Of a stretch of DNA of 64,000 nucleotides, positions 25,571 to 34,606 are shown one piece after another. Source of the stretch: Nakamurella aerolata (GTDB lineage: Bacteria > Actinomycetota > Actinomycetes > Mycobacteriales > Nakamurellaceae); the NCBI RefSeq assembly GCF_013002705.1, contig NZ_JABEND010000011.1, positions 62,001 through 126,000 of the forward strand, in the 5' to 3' direction. The notes below the pieces were generated by a model. The model ran no database searches. It had not been told where the DNA came from and worked only from the letters and a program-made list of their open reading frames with translations. Position numbers and translations under genes: made by a program. Within the stretch, counting starts at the first letter, position 1; the number at the start of each line of letters is the position of its first letter.

Positions 25571-26673
25571 TGCCACACTTCTCCGGTTTCGCTGGACAGT
25601 CAGAATCGAGCCCCAGCCCGACGACGATCGCCATGTCCGGATCGGCCAAGACTTTCCGTTCGCGTCGGTCGCTGCTGCGCTGGGCCGCGGTATCGGTCGT
25701 GGGTTTTTTCGGGTTGACCGCCTGCGCCACCCCGGACGACGCGGCGCCGACGGTACGGGTCGCGGCGCAGCCGGCCGCCGCCGGGCAGAGCGCCGGGCCG
25801 GGCGAAACCGGCGCGAGTAGCGCCGGCGTCAACCTCAGCCCGCAACAGAACCGGATCACCACCCCCAAGGTGGACAGCATTGCCGCGCTGGTACCCGCCG
25901 ACATCCGCAAGCGGGGGACCCTGGTGGTGACCGGATCCGCCGGCAGCGCGCCGCCGCTGCGTTTCTACGCCGATGACGACAAGACGGTGATCGGCGCCGA
26001 GACCGACCTCGCCTACTTGTTCGCCGACGTGCTCGGTCTGAAGGTGGAGCTACGGGCAGCGGACTGGGCACAGAACTTCGTCCAGATCGACTCCGGCAAG
26101 GCGGATGCCTTCATCTCCAATGTGACGGTCACCGAGCAGCGCAAGCAGAAGTACGACTTCGCCACCTACCGCAAGGACGACGTGGCATTCGAGGTGGGAA
26201 AGAACGTCAGCGGCGCCATCACCCGGCCGAAAGACGCTGCCGGACTGAAGATTGCCGTCAGCTCCGGCACCAACCAGGAGCAGCTGCTGCTGGACTGGAA
26301 CAAGCAGAACCAGGCCGCCGGGTTGCAGCCGATCGAGATCTCCTACTACCAGAACGCCACCGATTACTACCTTGCCCTGGGTTCCGGCCGCATCGACGCC
26401 TACCTCGGGCCGAATCCCAGTGCCGCTTACCACGTCGCCGTCACCGGGCAGACCCGGATCGCGGGTGTGGTGTCCGGTGCCGGGGACGCGCTGCAGGGCG
26501 AGATCGCCGTGCTCACCAAGAAGGGCAACGGGTTGGCGCCGGCGTACGCGGCCGCGATCAACGAGACCATCGCCAACGGCAGCTACGCGAAGGTGCTGGG
26601 GCGATGGAACCTGAGCTCGGAGGCCGTCAGCAGATCCGCCGTCAACCCACCCGGTCTGCCGGCTGAGGGGTGA
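25570..26673 (+). CDS. Amino-acid ABC transporter substrate-binding lipoprotein
   Basis: 367 residues. The signal peptide ends in GLTACATP, giving lipid-modified Cys52, with twin Arg (RSRRSLLRW) before the hydrophobic stretch. The bacterial extracellular binding-protein family 3 fold follows (IRKRGTLVVTGSAGSAPPLR, then VIGAETDLAYLFADVLGLKV, then DAFISNVTVTEQRKQKYDFA). The ATG at 25570 overlaps the ATPase stop and has AAAGG upstream; an internal ATG at 25633 is possible. It selects the ligand for this importer, probably a sulfur amino acid by context. Confidence 0.85.
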   Translation: MPHFSGFAGQSESSPSPTTIAMSGSAKTFRSRRSLLRWAAVSVVGFFGLTACATPDDAAPTVRVAAQPAAAGQSAGPGETGASSAGVNLSPQQNRITTPKVDSIAALVPADIRKRGTLVVTGSAGSAPPLRFYADDDKTVIGAETDLAYLFADVLGLKVELRAADWAQNFVQIDSGKADAFISNVTVTEQRKQKYDFATYRKDDVAFEVGKNVSGAITRPKDAAGLKIAVSSGTNQEQLLLDWNKQNQAAGLQPIEISYYQNATDYYLALGSGRIDAYLGPNPSAAYHVAVTGQTRIAGVVSGAGDALQGEIAVLTKKGNGLAPAYAAAINETIANGSYAKVLGRWNLSSEAVSRSAVNPPGLPAEG

Positions 26674-26767
26674 TCTGAGAAAAGCCCGTAGCGGCAGCCT
26701 TTTCGGTGCTTGCCGCCGACCATTGCCCATCAGCGTGATTGATTCGCCCTTCAGGAGATTCACGACC

Positions 26768-28000
26768 ATGTCAGTTGTTCTCTCGCTTTCCGGAAGTCCA
26801 TCGGCAAGCTCCCGCACCAACGCGGTGCTCGCTCACATCGGCCGCCGACTTCAGGTGGCCGGCCACCAGGTGCAGCAGCTGTCGCTGCGTGACCTGCCGG
26901 CTGCGGCGTTGTTGGCCGGCGACCGGACCGATCCGCAGGTCGCCGCCGCGGTCCAGCGCGTGGTCGAGGCCGATGCGCTGGTGCTCGGGTCACCGGTGTA
27001 CCAGGCGGCGTACTCCGGCCTGTTGAAAACCTTCCTCGACCTGTTGCCGCAGAACGCCTTCCGCGGCAAGGCCGTACTTCCGGTGGTCACCGGCGGCTCA
27101 CCGGCGCACGTGCTGGCAGTGGACTATGCGCTACGGCCGGTGCTGCACAGCCTCGGTGCCGACCACGTCGGTCCCGGCTGGTTCGTGCTGGCCAGGCACG
27201 TCCGGCTGTACCCGGACGGCGGTGCGGTGCTGGATCCGGAGGCGGCCACCCCACTGGCCGAGGTCACCGGCGGATTCCTGCGTCAGCTCGACGCCCGCGC
27301 GCTGTTGACCCAGCCGACGACACCGGCACCATCGGCCCAGCCCACCGGTACCGCCGACCCGGCCTCAGTCGCCGGGTCGGCCGCCGTTGCCGGATCGGCC
27401 GCGGTCGCCGGACCGGCGGCAGTTGCTCGATCGGATGCGGCCGGGCCGGTGGTGCGGGTGCGGGTCGTCCGCGACGGTGACCCGGCGCTCGCCCCGCTGC
27501 TCGCCGAACTCAAGGTGGAGTACGGCACCAGGTACGGCCGGGTGAATCCCAACACCGAGCTCACCGAGGTCGACGCCGACGAGTTCCACGAGCCGAATGG
27601 GGTCTTCCTGGTGCTGGAACGGGACGGTCACACCATCGCCGGCGGTGCGCTGCGCCGCAAAGCCGCTGACACCGCTGAAGTCAAACGCGTCTGGACCGAT
27701 CACCGCGAGCGTCGGCAGGGCCTCGGCCGCAGGGTGCTCGACGAGCTGGAGCGGGCCGCGGTGCGGCTGGGCTACCGCCGCCTGTACCTGACCACCGGGC
27801 CACGGCAGCCGGAGGCGGTCGCGCTGTACCGGGCGGCGGGCTACCGGCCCCAGTTCGACGTCGCCGCCGACCCGGAAACCATTGGTCCGCTTGCCTTTGT
27901 GAAGGAGCTGACCGCGGCTATCCCGGCGGACCCGACCGGTACCGAGCCGACGGCGGCGGCACCGGCGTTGCGGCCGGCCCTGGCGGGAGCGGATCGATGA
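26768..28000 (+). CDS. Fused NADPH-dependent FMN reductase and GNAT acetyltransferase
   Basis: 410 residues with an AGGAGA ribosome binding site at 26752-26757. Residues 1-170 are an SsuE/MsuE-like FMN reductase (SLSGSPSASSRTN flavin loop, ADALVLGSPVYQAAYSGLLK). Residues 185-225 are an Ala/Ser-rich linker with repeats of VAGSAA. Residues 230-375 are a GNAT acyltransferase with the acetyl-CoA site HRERRQGLGRRVLDELE. The reductase would supply FMNH2 to the two luciferase-like monooxygenases downstream. The acetyltransferase would acylate the imported amino acid, as YtmI and YxeL are thought to do in Bacillus. The fusion joins two steps usually encoded apart. Confidence 0.85.
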   Translation: MSVVLSLSGSPSASSRTNAVLAHIGRRLQVAGHQVQQLSLRDLPAAALLAGDRTDPQVAAAVQRVVEADALVLGSPVYQAAYSGLLKTFLDLLPQNAFRGKAVLPVVTGGSPAHVLAVDYALRPVLHSLGADHVGPGWFVLARHVRLYPDGGAVLDPEAATPLAEVTGGFLRQLDARALLTQPTTPAPSAQPTGTADPASVAGSAAVAGSAAVAGPAAVARSDAAGPVVRVRVVRDGDPALAPLLAELKVEYGTRYGRVNPNTELTEVDADEFHEPNGVFLVLERDGHTIAGGALRRKAADTAEVKRVWTDHRERRQGLGRRVLDELERAAVRLGYRRLYLTTGPRQPEAVALYRAAGYRPQFDVAADPETIGPLAFVKELTAAIPADPTGTEPTAAAPALRPALAGADR

Positions 28001-28977
28001 GCGGCTATGTGGTGGGACTGGAGCTGGCCACCGACACCGCCAACCCCGGCTACTACCGGCGGGTGGTCACCGCGGCGGAAGCAGCCGGCGTGACGCTGGT
28101 GACGTTGTCGGACTCGCTCGGCGCCCCCACCGCAAGGCTGCAACTCGACGCCGTTGGCGTTGCCGGCCTGCTCGCGCCGATCACCCACCGGATCGGGCTG
28201 GTCCCGACGGTCACCACCACCCACACCGAGCCGTTTCACCTGCAGGCCCAGATCGCCAGCATCGACTTTGCCTCGCAGGGCCGCGCCGGGTGGCAGGTGG
28301 CGGTGTCGTCGACGCAGCAGGAAGCCGACCAGGTGGGTCGCCGGCAGCCGGCCGCACCGGCCGAGCTGTGGCGCGAGGCCGGCGAGGTGATCGAGGTGAG
28401 CCGGCTGCTCTGGGATTCCTGGGAGGACGATGCGGAGATCCGGGACGAGCTCACCGGCCGATTCATCGACAGGGACAAGCTGCACTACGTCGACTACATC
28501 GGCCGGAGCTTCAGCGTGAAGGGTCCGTCCATTGTGCCGAGGCCGCCGCAGGGCCAGCCGGTGATCGTGCTCGAACTCGCCGAGCAGGCGGCCGCTGCGG
28601 TTGCCGGGTCGGCCGATGTGCTGATCGTGCAGGGAGCGGTGCAGCGCCCCGAGCAGCGCCCAGCACAGCGGGTACTGGCCGATCTCGGTGCGGCCCAGCA
28701 GGTATCACCCGATGCCGCTATCGATCTGCACCGCGCCGGCTGGGACGGCATCAGGGTCGCCGTCCGTGACGCGGCTGACCTCACCGCGCTGCTCGACCGG
28801 CTGTTGCCGCCACTGCGCGCCGAGCAACTGGTGAACCCTCGCGGCGGCACCGGCCGGACCCTGCGCAATGCGCTGGGGCTGCCGCGACCGAACAATCGCT
28901 TCGCGGCACCCGGCGCGACAGCGGCCGGCCCGGCGGACGGTGCCGCCGCGCGCCGCGTGGAAGGAGCCTTGCAGTGA
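27997..28977 (+). CDS. LLM-class flavin-dependent oxidoreductase (small type)
   Basis: 326 residues, start overlapping the previous stop (ATGA). A luciferase-like fold is seen in GVTLVTLSDSLGAPTARLQL, in ITHRIGLVPTVTTTHTEPFH and in SQGRAGWQVAVSSTQQEADQ. It resembles the YtmO-like member of sulfur-salvage operons. It would use FMNH2 from the upstream reductase and O2 to oxidise an organosulfur intermediate. The last 35 residues are Ala-rich. The exact reaction is not known. Confidence 0.78.
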   Translation: MSGYVVGLELATDTANPGYYRRVVTAAEAAGVTLVTLSDSLGAPTARLQLDAVGVAGLLAPITHRIGLVPTVTTTHTEPFHLQAQIASIDFASQGRAGWQVAVSSTQQEADQVGRRQPAAPAELWREAGEVIEVSRLLWDSWEDDAEIRDELTGRFIDRDKLHYVDYIGRSFSVKGPSIVPRPPQGQPVIVLELAEQAAAAVAGSADVLIVQGAVQRPEQRPAQRVLADLGAAQQVSPDAAIDLHRAGWDGIRVAVRDAADLTALLDRLLPPLRAEQLVNPRGGTGRTLRNALGLPRPNNRFAAPGATAAGPADGAAARRVEGALQ

Positions 28978-30302
28978 CATCACCGTCCAACCGCCGCGGT
29001 GCCGGCAAGCAACAGCTGCACCTGGCGGCGCACTTCCCCGGCGTCAACAACACCACCGTCTGGAGCGACCCGGAATCCCGTTCGCAGATCGAGTTCCGAT
29101 CGTTCGCGGAGCTGGCCGCCACCGCAGAGCGTGGCCTTTTCGACTTTTTCTTTCTGGCCGAGGGGCTGCGGCTGCGCGAGGTCAACGGCCGCATCCACGA
29201 TCTCGACGTTGTCGGTCGCCCGGAATCCCTCACCGTGCTGAGCGCGCTGGCCGGCGTCACCGAACGGCTCGGCCTGGCCGCGACCGTCAACGCCACCTTC
29301 AACGAGCCGTACGAGCTGGCCAAGCGGTTCGGCACCCTCGACCTGCTGTCCGGCGGCCGGGCCGCGTGGAACGTGGTGACCAGCTCCGACGCTTTCACCG
29401 GCGAGAACTTCCGCCGCGGCGGGTACTTGGATCACGCCGACCGCTACACCAGAGCCGCCGAAGCGGTGCGGGCCGCCAGGGCGCTGTGGGACTCGCCCGC
29501 CGACGATGGTCAGTTCCGTTTCACCGGAAAGCATTTCGACATCTCCGGGCGGTTCACGCTGCCAGAGTTGCCGCAGGGGCATCCGGTCGTCATCCAGGCA
29601 GGCGACTCTGCGCAGGGCCGCGACTTCGCCGCCGCCGAGGCGGATGTGGTGTTCACCCGGCACGGGTCACTGGCCGCGGGGCAGGAGTTCTACCGCGACC
29701 TGAAATCGCGCCTGCCGGGGCACGGGCGCAGCGCCGAGTCGCTGAAGATCATGCCGGGCGTCAGCGTTGTGGTCGGCGACACCGACGCGGAGGCGGAGGA
29801 GAAGGCCGCCCACATCCGACGTCAACAAGTATCCGGCGCAACAGCTCTCGGCCTGGCGCAGCTGCTGTGGGGAATTGACCTGTCGGATCGCGATCCCGAC
29901 GGCCCGCTGCCCGCGGAAGATCCGGTGCTCGACTCGGCCGTGGTGCAGGGCCGGGTGCGGCCAACCGATCCGGTGGGCACGGTGGCGAGGTGGCGCGCGG
30001 CGGCGGCCGAGAATGGGTGGACGCTGCGCGAAACCGTGATAGCGCAACAGAACCGGCAGTCGTTCATCGGATCGCCGGAGACGGTGGCGACCGCGATGGA
30101 TGAGTTCGTGCAGCAGCGAGCCGCCGACGGTTACATTCTGGTGCCGCATCTGACCCCTGGAGGACTCGACGATGTGGTCGAGCGAGTGGTGCCGGTGTTG
30201 CAGGAGCGCGGGGTGTTCCGCACCGAGTACGTCGGCAGCACGCTGCGCGAACACCTGGGATTGCCGCGGCCGAAGGGCGCCCGATCGTCAGGTGCAGCCT
30301 GA
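28974..30302 (+). CDS. NtaA/SnaA/SoxA-type flavin monooxygenase
   Basis: 442 residues, GTG start in a GTGA overlap, with AAGGAGCC upstream. It is a large LLM monooxygenase of the NtaA/SnaA/DszA group: LDLLSGGRAAWNVVTSSDAF and ENFRRGGYLDHADRYTRAAE are diagnostic, with FDISGRFTLPELPQGHPVVI following. Bacillus relatives YtnJ and YxeK cleave C-S bonds of N-acetylated S-substituted cysteines. The upstream FMN reductase and acetyltransferase fit that pathway. It is the probable C-S cleaving enzyme of the operon. Confidence 0.85.
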   Translation: MTSPSNRRGAGKQQLHLAAHFPGVNNTTVWSDPESRSQIEFRSFAELAATAERGLFDFFFLAEGLRLREVNGRIHDLDVVGRPESLTVLSALAGVTERLGLAATVNATFNEPYELAKRFGTLDLLSGGRAAWNVVTSSDAFTGENFRRGGYLDHADRYTRAAEAVRAARALWDSPADDGQFRFTGKHFDISGRFTLPELPQGHPVVIQAGDSAQGRDFAAAEADVVFTRHGSLAAGQEFYRDLKSRLPGHGRSAESLKIMPGVSVVVGDTDAEAEEKAAHIRRQQVSGATALGLAQLLWGIDLSDRDPDGPLPAEDPVLDSAVVQGRVRPTDPVGTVARWRAAAAENGWTLRETVIAQQNRQSFIGSPETVATAMDEFVQQRAADGYILVPHLTPGGLDDVVERVVPVLQERGVFRTEYVGSTLREHLGLPRPKGARSSGAA

Positions 30303-30303
30303 G

Positions 30304-32178
30304 ATGCCTGACGCCGCTGCGCCGGTGGTGGTCTTCGTCGGCGGGGGACCGCGGGTCACCAGCCTGCTGGAACGGTTGTCCGCCAACGCCTCTGCCGCCG
30401 GCAGCGGGCCGATGAAAGTTCATGTCGTCGATCCACACCCGCCCGGCGCCGGCCGGATCTGGCGGCAGCGGCAGTCGCGGTTGCTCTGGATGAACTCGGT
30501 GGCCGGCGACGTCACCCTGTTCACCGACGAATCGGTCACCATCGAGGGGCCGCACCGGCCCGGCCCAACCTTGGCCGAGTGGATTGCCGGAGCCGGCCGG
30601 ACCTTGCTGGCCGCGCACGGTATCGATCCGTCGACTACAGCGCTGGGCGGCAACGACTTTGTGCCGCGCGAGGTTGCCGGGCACTACCTGGCGTGGGCAT
30701 TCGACCGGGCCGCCGCTGCGCTGCCGCCGGGTAGCAGGGTGTACCGGCATACCGACTCCGCGGTCGCGGTGACCGACGATGTCGAAGGGCGGCAACGGAT
30801 TCGGCTCGCCGGCGGCGCGTGCCTGGCAGCGGATCTGGTGGTGCTGGCCCAGGGATATCTGGACAGGACACCCGAACCGGCTGAGCAGGTACTCGCCGAT
30901 CACGCGGTGCGAGTCGGTGCGCGCAATGTGCCGCCCGGTTACACCGCCGATCTCGACCTGAGCGGGCTGGGCGCGGGGCAACCGGTGCTGGTGCGCGGCT
31001 TCGGACTGGCCTTCATCGACCTGATGGTGTTGCTCACCCAGGGGCGGGGCGGCAGGTTCGATACCCGCTCCGACGGCACTCTGGCGTACCGACGAAGCGG
31101 CGCGGAGCCGCGGCTGATCGTCGGCTCCCGCCGCGGAGTGCCGTACCACGCCAAGCTCGGATACCAGTTGCCCGCGACGGGACCGAGCCTGCCGGAGTAT
31201 CTGCCGAGCCCAGGATCATTTGCTCCGGACGGGTACGACTATCGGCGCGACATCGCCCCGCTGGTCGCCGCGGAACTCCGGGCCGCGCACTACCGGCGGT
31301 TGTTCGACGCGCATCCGGAGCGTTGCTCGGGCCGGTGGTCGGAACTGCGCGCCGCCCTCGAAGCCGGCGCCGCAGGCAGCGCCGATCAACTCCGACGTCA
31401 GGTGCCCGACCCGCGCGACCGGTTCGACCTCGACCGGCTGAATCGGCCGCTGGCCGGCCGCCGCTGGGCTGGTGCGGGAGTGGAACAGGCTGTGCGGCAG
31501 CACATTAGGGCAGACCTGGCGCGCCGGGCCGATCCGCGCTTCTCGCCAGATCGAGCGGTCTTCGACCGGCTGCTCACCGTGCACGGCACCCTCGCTGCCA
31601 TGGCGGCGGCAGGCGCGTTGACCGCGGACGACCGGGTCAGGCACGTCGAGGGTGAGTTCCACAGCCTGTTCTCGTTCCTGGCCAGCGGACCACCGCCGCG
31701 GCGACTGTCCGAGCTGCTGGCGCTGAACGAAGCCGGGGTGGTGCGGTTCGCCGGACCGGATCTGCAGATCACCCCGGTGGATGCAGGTTTCAGAGCCGAC
31801 AGCCCAGCCAGCCCGACCAGCTGGACCGCCGCCACCCTGGTGGACGCCCGACTGCCGCGCACCGAGGCCTCCGCCGTCACCGACCCGCTGCTGCGCGGGC
31901 TGCTCGCCGACGGAGAACTGGCGCACGGCAACGGAAAACTGCTCGCGGACGTCAGGGCAAGGGCCGTCCGGGCGGACGGCACCGCGCACCCCCGTCGGTA
32001 CCTGCTCGGTCCGTCGGTTGCCGGCTCGGCCGGGTCGGCCGGCTTCGCCCGGCCGGGATTCAATGCGCCGTCGCTGCGGCAGAACGATGCGGTGGCAAGG
32101 GATCTGCTTTCGCAGCTGCGGGAGATCACCGATCGGCGGGCACGCCCGCGCGCCGTTGCGCTGGCCGGATCTCGCTGA
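30304..32178 (+). CDS. FAD/NAD(P)-binding protein of the monooxygenase operon
   Basis: 624 residues. The N-terminal dinucleotide fold PVVVFVGGGPRVTSLLERL and the segment SRLLWMNSVAGDVTLFTDES place it in the FAD-NAD(P)-binding (PF13454-like) group. RGFGLAFIDLMVLLTQGRGG is a second flavoprotein landmark. The ATG at 30304 begins two bases after the previous stop. Such proteins commonly accompany LLM monooxygenases in actinobacteria, but their reaction is not established. It stands where related operons keep an M20 deacetylase, so it may process the oxidised product, though it is not homologous. Confidence 0.78.
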   Translation: MPDAAAPVVVFVGGGPRVTSLLERLSANASAAGSGPMKVHVVDPHPPGAGRIWRQRQSRLLWMNSVAGDVTLFTDESVTIEGPHRPGPTLAEWIAGAGRTLLAAHGIDPSTTALGGNDFVPREVAGHYLAWAFDRAAAALPPGSRVYRHTDSAVAVTDDVEGRQRIRLAGGACLAADLVVLAQGYLDRTPEPAEQVLADHAVRVGARNVPPGYTADLDLSGLGAGQPVLVRGFGLAFIDLMVLLTQGRGGRFDTRSDGTLAYRRSGAEPRLIVGSRRGVPYHAKLGYQLPATGPSLPEYLPSPGSFAPDGYDYRRDIAPLVAAELRAAHYRRLFDAHPERCSGRWSELRAALEAGAAGSADQLRRQVPDPRDRFDLDRLNRPLAGRRWAGAGVEQAVRQHIRADLARRADPRFSPDRAVFDRLLTVHGTLAAMAAAGALTADDRVRHVEGEFHSLFSFLASGPPPRRLSELLALNEAGVVRFAGPDLQITPVDAGFRADSPASPTSWTAATLVDARLPRTEASAVTDPLLRGLLADGELAHGNGKLLADVRARAVRADGTAHPRRYLLGPSVAGSAGSAGFARPGFNAPSLRQNDAVARDLLSQLREITDRRARPRAVALAGSR

Positions 32179-32187
32179 GCGGGCCGG

Positions 32188-33150
32188 TCAGGGCACAGCA
32201 GCGGTGAGCCGCCGCGCCAACTCGGCCACCGTCTGTTGGAGTTCGGTGCCGCCGAGCACGGTGAAGTCGCCCGGCGTGGCGGCGAGTTGCTCGGCGTACC
32301 AGTACGGGTTGCTGGTGGTGCCGGTCAGCCGGGTGCGGTCGGCGCCCAGCGGCTCCAAGGTGCCGAGCGCGCCCGGAAGGCACCGCCGGGCCTGCGCCAA
32401 CGGCACCTGCAGGATGACCTCGGTGGCGTACTCCCAACCCCGGGAGAGGTGCCGCTCAAGGAACGCGACCGGGTCGAAAGCCGCTGGCGGCGTGAAGGTT
32501 TCGGCGCTGACGGTGACGGTGCTGACCCGATCGACCCGGTAGGCGCGGGTGGCTCGCGGGCGGTGCGCATAGTTCAGCAGGTACCAGCGTCCGTGCCGCA
32601 CCACCACACCCCACGGATCAACGTCGGACTGCCATTGCCGCCCGGATTCGGACCGGTAGTCGAGGGTCACCCTGCGGTGCTCGGAACACGCCGCCACCAG
32701 GGTGGCCGTGACGGCCGGGTCCGGACGCGCCGCAGCCGGATCGGGCGCCGCGGCGGCCGTGCGCCTGACCGCCTCCGCCTGGGCCGCGACCGGAGCCGGC
32801 AGCGCCCGAATGATCTTGCCGAGCGCAACCCCGACCGGGTCGTCCGGGTCGCTGGCGGCATGGTGCCCGTCCAGCACCGCCATCACAAGGCCAAGCGCCT
32901 CGGCGGAGCCGAACACCAACGGCGGCAGGCGAAGTCCGCGCCCCAGCCGGTACCCGCCGTAGCGTCCCCTGACGGTTTCCACCGCGATGTCGGCCTCGCG
33001 CAGCACCTGAACGTAGCGCCGGGCGGCTCGTTCGGAAACTGCCAGCTCCCTGGCCAGACCGCCGGCGGTGATGCCCGGCTGCTCCTGCAGCAGTTGCAGG
33101 GTGCGCAACGCCCGAACGGTCGGGTTGACCGCAAGGTCGGCGGCAGCCAT
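32188..33150 (-). CDS. HTH/WYL-domain transcriptional regulator
   Basis: 320 residues. The N-terminal HTH (TLQLLQEQPGITAGGLAREL, then AVSERAARRYVQVLREADIA) is followed by the wing RGRYGGYRLGRGLRLPPLVF. A C-terminal WYL ligand domain (VDPWGVVVRHGRWYLLNYAH, RAYRVDRVSTV) completes the family pattern. The ATG at 33150 precedes the HTH directly. It is divergent from the DinB gene with 62 bp between, and its stop lies nine bases from that of the sulfur operon. It probably controls the divergent gene. Confidence 0.88.
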   Translation of the reverse strand: MAAADLAVNPTVRALRTLQLLQEQPGITAGGLARELAVSERAARRYVQVLREADIAVETVRGRYGGYRLGRGLRLPPLVFGSAEALGLVMAVLDGHHAASDPDDPVGVALGKIIRALPAPVAAQAEAVRRTAAAAPDPAAARPDPAVTATLVAACSEHRRVTLDYRSESGRQWQSDVDPWGVVVRHGRWYLLNYAHRPRATRAYRVDRVSTVTVSAETFTPPAAFDPVAFLERHLSRGWEYATEVILQVPLAQARRCLPGALGTLEPLGADRTRLTGTTSNPYWYAEQLAATPGDFTVLGGTELQQTVAELARRLTAAVP

Positions 33151-33212
33151 CTCAACATTCTTGCACTTAACCGGACGGGATTCTGCCGGTATCCGATCTA
33201 GCGTCCCTCGGC

Positions 33213-33968
33213 ATGACCAACGACAATGCTGCTCCCTCCGGCCCGACCGGGCCGGCCGCGTCAATCGGGCCGGCCGGGCCGGCCGCGTCAACCGCGCCGG
33301 ATGCGTCGGCCGCGCCGGACGACGGCGGTCAACACATCGACCAGACCGCCGCCGAGGCCGGCGGGGATTCCGCATGGGTGCCGGCGCCGTGGGAACCGCC
33401 GGTGGCCGGTACCGAACTTGAGCATCTGCTCGGTGCGCTGGACAGGCAGCGGGCCACGTTCCGCTGGAAGGCTGATGGACTCGACCGGACGGCGCTGAAC
33501 GTGACGATCGGCGCGTCCGCACTCACCCTCGGCGGCTTGCTCAAACACCTCGCGATGGTGGAGGACGAGAAGGTCACCGTGTGGCTCACGGGCGAGCCGC
33601 TGGGGGAGCCGTGGACGTCGCTCGGCGGACCACCGGAAGGCGCCGACGCCGACGGCTGGATCTTCGGCTCGGCCGCCGCCGACAGCCCGGAGCAGCTGTA
33701 CGAGCTGTACGACGGTGCGGTGCGGCGGGCCCGCGCGAAGCTCGCGGCCGCGGCGGCCGACGGCGGGCTGGACCAGCCGATCAGCCTGAGCTTCGGCAGT
33801 GACGGACATCTCAGCTTGCGCCGGATGCTGTTCGACCTGCTCGAGGAGTACGGGCGGCATACCGGGCATGCCGACCTGTTGCGTGAGGCCATCGACGGTC
33901 GGGTCGGTGAAGACCCGCCGTCCGACTGGCGGCCGCCAGGTCTGCGCGAGGGCGACGAGGCGTCATGA
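33213..33968 (+). CDS. DinB-superfamily (DUF664) protein
   Basis: 251 residues. The first 55 are Pro/Ala-rich (ASIGPAGPAASTAPDAS). The DUF664/DinB helical bundle follows: LEHLLGALDRQRATFRWKAD, then SALTLGGLLKHLAMVEDEKV and RRMLFDLLEEYGRHTGHADL, with His residues that would bind a metal. Such proteins often conjugate or transfer low-molecular-weight thiols. It is divergent from the WYL regulator and overlaps the GNAT gene by four bases. Confidence 0.8.
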   Translation: MTNDNAAPSGPTGPAASIGPAGPAASTAPDASAAPDDGGQHIDQTAAEAGGDSAWVPAPWEPPVAGTELEHLLGALDRQRATFRWKADGLDRTALNVTIGASALTLGGLLKHLAMVEDEKVTVWLTGEPLGEPWTSLGGPPEGADADGWIFGSAAADSPEQLYELYDGAVRRARAKLAAAAADGGLDQPISLSFGSDGHLSLRRMLFDLLEEYGRHTGHADLLREAIDGRVGEDPPSDWRPPGLREGDEAS

Positions 33969-34606
33969 CATCCCGACGCCCACCGGCGGAACCCGCTGCG
34001 ACGTTTCCGGTTCACGCGCTCTCGGCGGACACCTGGCCGGCGTTCGAGGCACTTGCCTTGCGGCACAACGGCGTCTGGAACGGCTGTTGGTGCACCTGGT
34101 TCCACTCCCGCGAGCTGTTGCGGCCGGGTGAGTCGGGGCGGGAGTTCAAGCAGCGTCTGGTGAAGGAGAGAAAGGCCCATGCTGCGCTGGTATTCGACGG
34201 TGAGGGCCCGGATGCCGAGGCCATCGGTTGGGCCGAGTACGGACCTCCGGACGAGCTGCCGCGGATCTACCACCGTAAAGAGATCGAGGCGCGCGACGAG
34301 CCGGCGCCGGACTACCGCATCACCTGCTTTTTCGTCGACCGGCGTTATCGGCGCAAGGGAGTGGCCGCGGTGGCGCTGGACGGCGTGGTGCGGCTGGTGG
34401 CCGAGGCCGGCGGGCGAGTGCTGGAGAGCTATCCGCGAGACACCAACGGCGCCAGGATGTCTGCGTCGTTCCTGTACAACGCCACCCGCAGCATGTTCGA
34501 GCGAGCCGGGTTCAGCTACATCGCGCCGAAAGGTCAGTTCAACTGCATCATGCGGCTGACCGTGCCCGGCGCTCGGCGAGCCCGATCGAGAGGCTCGAAT
34601 AGGTGA
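33965..34606 (+). CDS. GNAT-family N-acetyltransferase
   Basis: 213 residues starting in an ATGA overlap. The substrate side has WNGCWCTWFHSRELLRPGES, and the acetyl-CoA site is ITCFFVDRRYRRKGVAAVAL. A later SFLYNATRSMFERAGFSYIA is typical of this subgroup. The Cys-x-Cys-Thr-Trp-Phe pattern is found in a widely distributed uncharacterised GNAT family. Cotranscribed with the DinB protein. Substrate unknown. Confidence 0.82.
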   Translation: MTSRRPPAEPAATFPVHALSADTWPAFEALALRHNGVWNGCWCTWFHSRELLRPGESGREFKQRLVKERKAHAALVFDGEGPDAEAIGWAEYGPPDELPRIYHRKEIEARDEPAPDYRITCFFVDRRYRRKGVAAVALDGVVRLVAEAGGRVLESYPRDTNGARMSASFLYNATRSMFERAGFSYIAPKGQFNCIMRLTVPGARRARSRGSNR

